DNA of 53,907 nucleotides from S34-282 sp034422075. Lineage in GTDB: Bacteria; Chloroflexota; Dehalococcoidia; Lucifugimonadales; Australimonadaceae. Position numbers and translations under genes: made by a program. The notes beneath the pieces are model-generated. The model saw nothing but the letters and a program-made list of their open reading frames with translations. It did not search any database and was not told the DNA's origin. Position 1 is the first letter of the stretch. Every line of letters begins with the position of its first letter. The stretch lies in assembly GCA_034422075.1 (NCBI GenBank), contig DAOUJX010000056.1:1-53907 (forward strand), written 5' to 3'. Positions 35,598 to 42,136 of this stretch are shown here, piece by piece.

Positions 35598-35996
35598 ATG
35601 GGCGTATCCCTGTCCCAAGCCCAAATCGATTTCCTGCGCGAGCCCGTCTACGCGCACGTTGCCACGCTGATGAAGGACGGCTCTCCGCAGGTAACGCCCG
35701 TCTGGGTCGACACGGACGGCACCGACATCCTGCTCAACACCGCGACGGGCCGCTTGAAGACGCGCAACATCGAGCGCGACGGGCGCGTTGCGCTGTCGGT
35801 CATGGGGCTTGGCCACGCCTACCGATGCCTGTGGGTACGCGGCCGCGTGACCGAGGTCACCCCCGACACCGCGCTCATCGACGCGCTGTCGCTCAAGTAC
35901 ACGGGCAACCCCGTCTACCAGGGCTACCGCGAGGGCGAGACGCGGCTTACGGTGCGCATCGAGCCCCTAACCGTCGCCGAGCGCGGCCTAGGCTAG
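35598..35996 (+). CDS. PPOX-class (pyridoxamine-phosphate-oxidase-like) flavin/F420-binding protein
   Basis: Split beta-barrel protein of 132 residues, cytosolic and probably dimeric. N-terminal LREPVYAHVATLMKDGSPQVTPVWV and the TGRLKTRNIERDGRVALSV cofactor-phosphate region are typical of PPOX-class F420-dependent enzymes. Whether FMN or F420 is used cannot be decided. AAGGAG lies 10 bases before the ATG and TACCCT further upstream is a possible -10, so this is a leadered gene. It converges with the methyltransferase gene. Confidence 0.87.
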   Translation: MGVSLSQAQIDFLREPVYAHVATLMKDGSPQVTPVWVDTDGTDILLNTATGRLKTRNIERDGRVALSVMGLGHAYRCLWVRGRVTEVTPDTALIDALSLKYTGNPVYQGYREGETRLTVRIEPLTVAERGLG

Positions 35997-36004
35997 CCGT
36001 TCCT

Positions 36005-36634
36005 CTAAAGAACGCGGAAGGCCCAGATGTTATAGACCAGGTCGGGTTCGCCCTTTGGCAGGCCCTGGAAGGTGTCGCCCTGCTCGAGCAATTCGAGCCT
36101 GCCTGCCGCCGCTAGTTCGGCGTGCTTGGCGGCGAACCCGTGCGATTCGAGCAGCTCGGGGCGCAGGCTGTAGACGAACACCCCGCCCGGCTTGACCACC
36201 CGCACCAGCTCATCGATGGCGCTGGCCGGGACGTGGCCGTAGGTGAGCGTGCCGATGCAGGTGCATCCGTCATACGCGCCGTCCTCGATGTCCAGCCGCT
36301 CGGTAAGGTCCATCTGGCGCAGGCCGCGGTAGACGCCCTTGGACCCCGCTTCTTCAAGCATCCCCTGGGAGAGGTCGATGGCGTCAATGGTGCCGAAGCC
36401 GCGCTTCGCAAGCTCGAGGCCCACGAGCCCGGTGCCCGCGCCTGCGTCGAGCACGACGGCATCCGACGAGACCATCCGGGCGAACATATCCGCCGCCCGG
36501 ATAGGCGCGACGTAGCCGAACTCGTTCTCGAGGTCCTGGTCGTATTCCGCCGCCCACTGGTCGTAGCGGGACTGCAACTCTTCCTTGCTGCCCGCGTCAT
36601 AGACCCATTTCACCCGGTCACTGGGGTCAATCAT
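36005..36634 (-). CDS. Class I SAM-dependent methyltransferase
   Basis: Methyltransferase of 209 residues, resembling the WBSCR27-like group in its N-terminal helix (EELQSRYDQWAAEYDQDLE). Motif I is VVLDAGAGTGLVGLELA, the acidic post-I loop is IDAIDLS, and VKPGGVFVYSLR is the motif III strand. The substrate is unknown. AAGGAG precedes the ATG. It starts 2 bases after the next upstream gene stops. Confidence 0.87.
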   Translation of the reverse strand: MIDPSDRVKWVYDAGSKEELQSRYDQWAAEYDQDLENEFGYVAPIRAADMFARMVSSDAVVLDAGAGTGLVGLELAKRGFGTIDAIDLSQGMLEEAGSKGVYRGLRQMDLTERLDIEDGAYDGCTCIGTLTYGHVPASAIDELVRVVKPGGVFVYSLRPELLESHGFAAKHAELAAAGRLELLEQGDTFQGLPKGEPDLVYNIWAFRVL

Positions 36635-36636
36635 TG

Positions 36637-37182
36637 CTATCTGCTCCTTGCTAGGACTAGGTCTCGCGCGCGGAAGCCCTGCGGGCGCAGCTCCAGCGTG
36701 CCCCGGACGTCGCGCACCTCGATCGCGCTGCTCTCAATCATGATGCCGCGTGCGCCCATGCGGTCCGGCCGGCGCACTGCGGCCGCCACTATCCAGCGGC
36801 CCTTGGCAAGGTGCGCCTGGTAGTCGCGCGCCATGTCCTCGTCGATACCGCGTTCCGAGCCGGACATGCCGCCGAGCCATGCGCCGAACGCCGCCCCCAA
36901 CTTCCATACCGACGCCAGCAGCAGCACCTTGACCGTCACATCGACGGGGATGACGAGCATGGCGACGACCGTCGGCAGTTCGAGGGCGAGCGCGCCGATG
37001 ACGGCCCACCGCAGCGCCGACCGCAGGATCGACTCGCCGGTGTGGAGGAGCGGGCGCTGCGCATCGCCCGCATGCGGTGAGAGCATCGTCACGTCCTCCG
37101 ACGTGTAGCCTGCGCCGGTCAGCAAGTCGCAGGCCGCCTCTGCCTGCGGACGCTCGCTAAACAGCGCAACGATGCTTGTCAT
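36637..37182 (-). CDS. General-stress-protein-17M-like membrane protein
   Basis: 181 residues. Residues 1-40 resemble the ferredoxin-like domain of YflT/general stress 17M proteins (VALFSERPQAEAACDLLTGAGYTSEDVTML). A hydrophobic hairpin follows (about 55-105, with WAVIGALALELPTVVAMLVI and LGAAFGAWLGG), then a C-terminal soluble stretch. The role is unknown. It is packed between the dienelactone hydrolase and methyltransferase genes with gaps of 2-3 bases, so the three are likely one operon. Confidence 0.75.
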   Translation of the reverse strand: MTSIVALFSERPQAEAACDLLTGAGYTSEDVTMLSPHAGDAQRPLLHTGESILRSALRWAVIGALALELPTVVAMLVIPVDVTVKVLLLASVWKLGAAFGAWLGGMSGSERGIDEDMARDYQAHLAKGRWIVAAAVRRPDRMGARGIMIESSAIEVRDVRGTLELRPQGFRARDLVLARSR

Positions 37183-37185
37183 GCC

Positions 37186-37956
37186 CTACCCGCCTGCCGG
37201 TACCGCCGCTTTCAGTTTCTCGTCGAAGAACGTGACGAGTTTGGGCCATGCGTCGTTGGCAGCCGCCTCGCGGTAGGCGAAGGAGTTGGAGAAGTCCATG
37301 AACGCGTGGCCCGCCCCGTCGTAGGCGTGGAAGGCGTGCTCCTTGCCGCCGGCATTCAGCCGCGCAGCGATCTCCGCGACCAGTTCCGGCGTCGGGTTCT
37401 CGTCGTCGTTCCCGAAGAAGCCGATGAGCGGGCAGCCGATGTCCTCGCTCAGGTCGATGGGTGCGACGCCGTCGCCGCCCCAGGGCATGTTCATCGCCGC
37501 AGAGTAGAACATGCCGCCCGCATCGAGGCCCGGGACGCGCGCAGCGGCAAGGTAGACGACGCGCCCGCCCATGCAAAAGCCCGTGATGCCGACAGGCCCG
37601 CCCGCGACGCCCTCGTGCGACTTGAGCAGGTCTAGCGTTGCCTGCACGTCGCGCACGATCTCGTGGTCGTCGAACTTGGCCAGCTTGCCCATCAGCTTCT
37701 GCAACCGCTCGGGCCCGGGCGGCATGCCCTTGACCTCTTCCAGGATGTTGTCGTCCTGCCGGTGAAAGAGGTCGGGCGCGGCGGCGACGTAGCCCTCCGC
37801 TGCAAGCCGGTCGCACATCGTCTGAATGAAGTTGTCGACGCCGCCGGCGTGCTGAATGACGATGACGCCCGGCGCCGGCCCTGCCGCCGACGGCGTGGAC
37901 AGGTAGACGTCCATCCGGTCGTTATCGACTTCGAGTGCAGTCCAAGAAGAGGCCAT
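37186..37956 (-). CDS. Dienelactone hydrolase family protein
   Basis: Cytosolic alpha/beta hydrolase with a cysteine nucleophile, 256 residues. The nucleophile elbow is GFCMGGR (Cys128), the acid lies in FFGNDDENPTPE, and the His in YDGAGHAFMDF. The family hydrolyses dienelactones or related esters; the exact substrate is unknown. It is first in a three-gene minus-strand cluster and the last clear core gene before the accessory region. Confidence 0.9.
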   Translation of the reverse strand: MASSWTALEVDNDRMDVYLSTPSAAGPAPGVIVIQHAGGVDNFIQTMCDRLAAEGYVAAAPDLFHRQDDNILEEVKGMPPGPERLQKLMGKLAKFDDHEIVRDVQATLDLLKSHEGVAGGPVGITGFCMGGRVVYLAAARVPGLDAGGMFYSAAMNMPWGGDGVAPIDLSEDIGCPLIGFFGNDDENPTPELVAEIAARLNAGGKEHAFHAYDGAGHAFMDFSNSFAYREAAANDAWPKLVTFFDEKLKAAVPAGG

Positions 37957-38044
37957 CGCTGCTTACGCTCCCGTAGGTGACATTTGGTGTGAGCGCACCG
38001 TACCAGAGCGCCACGCTCCTGGCAAAAGCGGCGCCCAACCGTGC

Positions 38045-38175
38045 TACCCTGCACCCAACGGAGGTGCCCGGTGGCAGAGAAGGACCGACCCGACCCCGAA
38101 CTGAACGATGTGTTCTGCCCAAGGCGTCATGCCGTGTCCTGTTGTGTTGCTCTGCGTAAGGCCGTGGACTGCTAA
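38045..38175 (+). pseudogene. Possible 5' remnant of a disrupted gene at the island boundary
   Basis: TACCCT (38045-38050) and GGAGGTG precede a GTG (38071) that opens a 34-codon frame: VAEKDRPDPELNDVFCPRR, then an unconvincing cysteine-rich tail and TAA. The promoter, ribosome site and polar start look like a genuine gene beginning whose remainder is missing. It may mark an insertion point of the accessory region. The protein is not recognised. Confidence 0.35.
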
Positions 38176-38273
38176 ACGAGCATTTGCCGGTCGCTTGTGT
38201 TACGCCCTATTGAGCCCCGTTAGATAGGGAGTCGTGAGCAATCCGTGAGCAAGCCAGCCCCGTCCGTTCCCGC

Positions 38274-38879
38274 CTATCCACCTCCCAGCGTCGGCGCAGT
38301 GATGACGTTCGGCTCGCCAACGCCGGAAAAGGTGATAGTCCATCGCTGCATCCGCTCCAGCACCGGGCCGTTCTCCCGGCGCCGGTCGTGATACGTCGTT
38401 TCCATTACCACCTGCACTAGCTGCCCGGTCTCGTAGTCAGTCCAGAATTCGAGCTTATCCGACACCAAGCCCTCCGGAAGATCGCCAACGCGGCCCACGG
38501 GCCCGACAGGTCCCTCGTCCGAAAAGTGATTTGTCGGCACGCCGTCTAGCAGCTCGTCCCTGTGCGCTCGAAAGGTGTCGTCAGTTTGCGCGGCCAGTGC
38601 GACCAAGTCTGGGCATAGGGGCGCGCCACCCAAGACATCGAACGGTGCCTTGTCACCGTAACGGTGAGTGAACGACTCCCCTTCATTCCGCTCGCACAAG
38701 TCGCAGCCGACAAGCTGTGGCGAGCGGTAGTAGAGAACAATGCCAACGCGGATGTCCTCGTCCACTACGCCTTCGTATGTGGGTGCCGTTATCGTGGTGT
38801 AGTAGGCGTTGCCTGACACGCGCATGCGGTGTATCGGGTCAAGGATATCGATCAGCCAATCCAAACAAATTGGGTACAC
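38274..38879 (-). CDS. LppX/LprAFG-like protein fragment without signal peptide
   Basis: 201 residues. The C-terminal third (LPEGLVSDKLEFWTDYETG then WTITFSGVGEPNVITAP) resembles the end of LppX_LprAFG-type lipoproteins common in Chloroflexi and actinobacteria. No signal peptide or lipobox is found, and the N-terminus (MYPICLDWLIDIL) is atypical. I read it as a truncated copy rather than an intact exported protein. It is also the first sizeable ORF in the A/T-richer region. Confidence 0.5.
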   Translation of the reverse strand: MYPICLDWLIDILDPIHRMRVSGNAYYTTITAPTYEGVVDEDIRVGIVLYYRSPQLVGCDLCERNEGESFTHRYGDKAPFDVLGGAPLCPDLVALAAQTDDTFRAHRDELLDGVPTNHFSDEGPVGPVGRVGDLPEGLVSDKLEFWTDYETGQLVQVVMETTYHDRRRENGPVLERMQRWTITFSGVGEPNVITAPTLGGG

Positions 38880-38907
38880 ATGGGCGGTGGGACTTTAGGT
38901 CAGTTGA

Positions 38908-39042
38908 CGACGGAAGCTGATCAAGAGTCCTGTCTGGTTTGAGCCCTCGTTGCCGAACCAGCATCGCGAGTCGTACAAACGCTGGGATCCATTCACCTAC
39001 GATTATGGCTCGGGCTGGAACAAATACCAGTTCATTGGCTGA
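38908..39042 (+). pseudogene. C-terminal gene remnant, 44 codons
   Basis: After a TGA, an open frame with no start codon reads RRKLIKSPVWFEPSLPNQ and continues with YKRWDPFTYDYGSGWNKY to a TGA at 39040. The aromatic-rich, protein-like composition contrasts with the other frames, suggesting the last 44 codons of a lost gene. The family is not recognised. Confidence 0.35.
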
Positions 39043-39134
39043 TTGTGGTCCATCTTCAGGCTAAAAGTGTGTGCCTGAAAGTCGTGCCTAGCAAGTGAGC
39101 CGCAGGAGGCACCTTACTCCGCCAAGCCGTACAA

Positions 39135-41126
39135 CTACCAGGGTTCCCTTTGTGGTAGCCCCAAAAGCGATGCAAGTCCAATATGTTCAATTGGAGAACC
39201 GTCGGAATGCTCAGCTGCTATCCGCTCTTCTAGATTGTGCCAATTGAGCTCCTGAATCATGATCCATGGCTGTAGCAAGTCAAGGAACCACCGAGGGAGA
39301 TATGAGCCAATAAGCTCGCTGGTGAAGCGATTGTAATCCCAAACCTCGACTCCGCCGGCATCCGCCGTAAGGGATTCCATTTCAGTCATTGCCACAAAAC
39401 GTCCCGAGACAGATCCTATAGCCTGAGTGCCGTGGCCATATCCTAAGGCGCTCGTGAGTTGTGATGAGTGTAATCTCAGGTGATTCACTTTAGATGAGAA
39501 CCCTTCTATCTCGCGTTTCACATTGTGGATAGAGTCTCCGCGCCCTTTTACCTCTACGACCATAACCTTGTAGCCCTCAACATCTTGCTTAACGCCAACC
39601 ACATCAAATTCCATGTTGTTCAGTTTGGTCAATTTTGCACGAATTCGGATATTCTGGTAGCCCTCATGCGTGAGCTGGATCGCCGCCAACAACTCAGGCA
39701 ACAAGCCCTTCAAGCGGGAATTCGTATTCTCTAGTCTACGTCCCGCCTTCAGGAGATGCCTCCAGGCCGCTGGTTCACAGATGTCCAGGAAGTCTCCGAG
39801 GCTAATGTCTGACAATTCTCTGATCGCGATTCGTGGCTCGAATTGCGCGAGGACTTCATCGACCAGTGCTTTTGACTTGGATATTCTATTTCTAGGGGCT
39901 CTTTCTTCGTAGACTTTGTAAAACACCCACCATTTGGACAAATTGACTATCGAATTGGGGCTAGGAATTTGCACAGCCATTGAGTACCAAGTTAACCCGT
40001 CAGAAGTATCACTGTGCCGGACGCGGACTAATTGCAACTTGTCTTTTCTTTTCAAAAGTGACGTAGCTCCTGCTAGAACAAGATGCAAATGCGATGGATG
40101 TACAGATTCGTCGGCGATCAGTGTCCTTGAGTCATTGCCGACCAGTGCTTCAAGCTGCTGCTTCGCCGTAACCGGGCGAGTTGTCGCCTGCAGTCGACGC
40201 CAATCCTGGCTTGACAGTGGTAGCGGCAGCATGAGCCCAAACTCTCTGCTCGGGAACTTTTCGCCGATTATGTGCATCAGAAGGCTCGTCAAACTTATCA
40301 ATGAACTCATGATGTCTTGGAACAGATCGGGGTTATCAGCTGAGTCTTCTATGACGTGAAGTTGCTGAAGCGCGATAAGCATAGCAGTGATCACACCACT
40401 TTTCCATTTGAGTACAGCTTCTCTTCCAGAACCAAACGGAGCGATGTAGTCAAGGTGGGTGGCAATACTCTCAAATGAACCATATGTTCCTCCATCGTCT
40501 TGGTCAGCTCCACGCCAAATAAACCCATAACTCGTTTCCAGCGTACGACTGAACTCGAGGTAATCGAGGAATCTTTCTATGGAGCGCAATTTGAGAATCT
40601 CTTCTACGTCGCTAGTGATTGAAGCTCTGTCGAATCTGGAAGGCGTAGACCGCCTCGCCGCGGTTCCGAGGAGTTTGCCCAGGTTGCCGGCTCTCCTTGC
40701 TACTGCACGGAATTCGGGCATCGAATCCGCCGAACGTACACTGTCTACGTGTTCCGCTATACGGCTCACTAGTCTAGCCTGCTTCGATTTGCCATCTGTG
40801 AAGGCTGCGTGCAAGGCAGGGCTGCCGCCGGTACGAACATATTGCCACCAATTGAGGAGGTTGGGGTCACTGTCCTCGATGCCCAATATGTCAGGCCAAC
40901 AGACCGCAGCCTGCAGTAAGCCGTATAGAGCGGCTCCCAGTACTAATTTATAGCCATTTACGGTTGAATGATATTCCGCACCACTACTGGGTGTGAGCTC
41001 CCGAGTGCGTAGGATTTTGGCGAACTGCCTTACGGCAGTCGGCTGGCCCAACAACGACAGTACCTCGGCATCCGAGCAGAAGTCTAATAGCGCCGTCTCG
41101 CCAACTTGACCATGCGTTTCATCCAC
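39135..41126 (-). CDS. Uncharacterised 663-residue protein with C-terminal PD-(D/E)XK nuclease fold
   Basis: No full-length family recognised. The C-terminal part carries a restriction-endonuclease-like pattern: Glu478 in LLPELLAAIQL, Asp508 in MEFDVVGVKQD, and E525-V-K527 in VVEVKGRGD, with the strand-helix spacing of the PD-(D/E)XK superfamily. Residues 1-450 are mostly helical with no ATPase motif, signal peptide or membrane helix. The tail after 530 is again helical. The gene is A/T richer than the core and sits in a sparse region with a large membrane protein and other accessory genes. A DNA/RNA-cleaving defence effector is an inference from fold and context. Confidence 0.8.
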   Translation of the reverse strand: MDETHGQVGETALLDFCSDAEVLSLLGQPTAVRQFAKILRTRELTPSSGAEYHSTVNGYKLVLGAALYGLLQAAVCWPDILGIEDSDPNLLNWWQYVRTGGSPALHAAFTDGKSKQARLVSRIAEHVDSVRSADSMPEFRAVARRAGNLGKLLGTAARRSTPSRFDRASITSDVEEILKLRSIERFLDYLEFSRTLETSYGFIWRGADQDDGGTYGSFESIATHLDYIAPFGSGREAVLKWKSGVITAMLIALQQLHVIEDSADNPDLFQDIMSSLISLTSLLMHIIGEKFPSREFGLMLPLPLSSQDWRRLQATTRPVTAKQQLEALVGNDSRTLIADESVHPSHLHLVLAGATSLLKRKDKLQLVRVRHSDTSDGLTWYSMAVQIPSPNSIVNLSKWWVFYKVYEERAPRNRISKSKALVDEVLAQFEPRIAIRELSDISLGDFLDICEPAAWRHLLKAGRRLENTNSRLKGLLPELLAAIQLTHEGYQNIRIRAKLTKLNNMEFDVVGVKQDVEGYKVMVVEVKGRGDSIHNVKREIEGFSSKVNHLRLHSSQLTSALGYGHGTQAIGSVSGRFVAMTEMESLTADAGGVEVWDYNRFTSELIGSYLPRWFLDLLQPWIMIQELNWHNLEERIAAEHSDGSPIEHIGLASLLGLPQREPW

Positions 41127-41806
41127 TATGCGCCTCCTCTCGCTCTGAACTCCTTCAGTTCGTTACACCACACATCATGCCAGTGCAGCAACGATGAAGG
41201 CCAGCCCATTGCCATGGGAGCGCCTGGTCTCGTCTGTGAGAACCGGAGTCTGGCCAATTGGCGCCCTGTGAGCTGCCACTACGGCTACTCGCCGAGCTTG
41301 CTCAGCACTACGGTCACCGGCAATAAGTCCTCTTCGCTACCCTTCACTTCTGAGAAGGGGTTTAGCCCATACCCGAGATGGCGGCAGTTTGCCCTGTGGC
41401 CGAGGTGCCACTATTTGGTCTAGTGGTCGTCGTTGCGAAGGCTGCCGCGGCTTCGCCGCCTCCAACAAGCTCCACGCCCACTACCACGGCATACGCTAGC
41501 AAGTGGTGACTTCCTTGATTGTCGGCTTGCCGGTCCCAAATAGCGAGTGGTACAGACTCTGGGGCGGATCACAAGACACACGAGCGGCAACAACGAGCGG
41601 CGCTCACCGTCAATTAGAAGACAATAGCCTCCTTCCTTCCCAATTGAGTGCCCCCAACGTCTCACATGCCAACAGCGTCATTCTTGGTGAGGAGACCACA
41701 TGTGCTGCTTGTACGCGGCAGAGCGAATGGCTATGCTGCCCTCCTGTTCCCCAGATGGAACGAGGCGGAAGAAAGCCACAAGGCTCAGGGAGGAAGGAAC
41801 ATACCT
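41127..41806. other. Intergenic stretch with GC hairpin and island repeat copy
   Basis: No convincing gene. It contains GCGGC-TTC-GCCGC (about 41438-41450), a terminator-like hairpin, and AATAGCGAGTGGTACA (41539-41554), repeated at 46928. The small ORFs here lack ribosome sites and protein-like composition. Confidence 0.4.
41539..41554 (+). repeat. 16-bp direct repeat, copy 1
   Basis: AATAGCGAGTGGTACA, identical and in the same orientation at 46928-46943. Weaker similarity continues downstream (TGGGGCGGATCAC versus AGGGGGAGTCAC). It could be a promoter (TTGCCG, 18 bases, TACAGA) or a mobile-segment end. Confidence 0.5.
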
Positions 41807-42094
41807 ATGCCCACATTTGAATCGATGACACGAAGCGAAGCGGAGTTGCAGAGCGCCTCGGGCACTCGCGCAGCGCTCATGCGCGAGTACGTTGGATACA
41901 TCGAACGCGTGCCCGTCGGTGAAGCAGGCCGGCTCAGCGCAGGTCCCGAAGAATCACTCGCGGCCATACGCCGACGCCTCGGAGCAGCGGCAAGGTATCT
42001 GGGAAGGGACATCACCATCAAGCGATCGGAGGATGCCCTCTACTTCTGGCACGGATCAATTCGCCGTCGTAGGCACAGTGACTCTACACAGTAA
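41807..42094 (+). CDS. Small hypothetical protein, 95 residues
   Basis: Not recognised, but gene-like. AGGAAGGA lies 8 bases before the ATG, and the protein has balanced composition: MREYVGYIERVPVGEAGRLS, an Arg/Ala helix (AAIRRRLGAAARYLG) and a basic strand with RDITIKRSEDALYFWHG. It has no Cys and no membrane helix. The basic helix and C-terminal strands would suit a small nucleic-acid-binding or regulatory protein. It lies on the strand opposite the two large accessory genes, between them, converging with the 902-residue gene. Confidence 0.65.
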   Translation: MPTFESMTRSEAELQSASGTRAALMREYVGYIERVPVGEAGRLSAGPEESLAAIRRRLGAAARYLGRDITIKRSEDALYFWHGSIRRRRHSDSTQ

Positions 42095-42136
42095 TAGGCA
42101 GCGGCTGCGCAAGCCTTAAGCGAGAGATATTGATGT

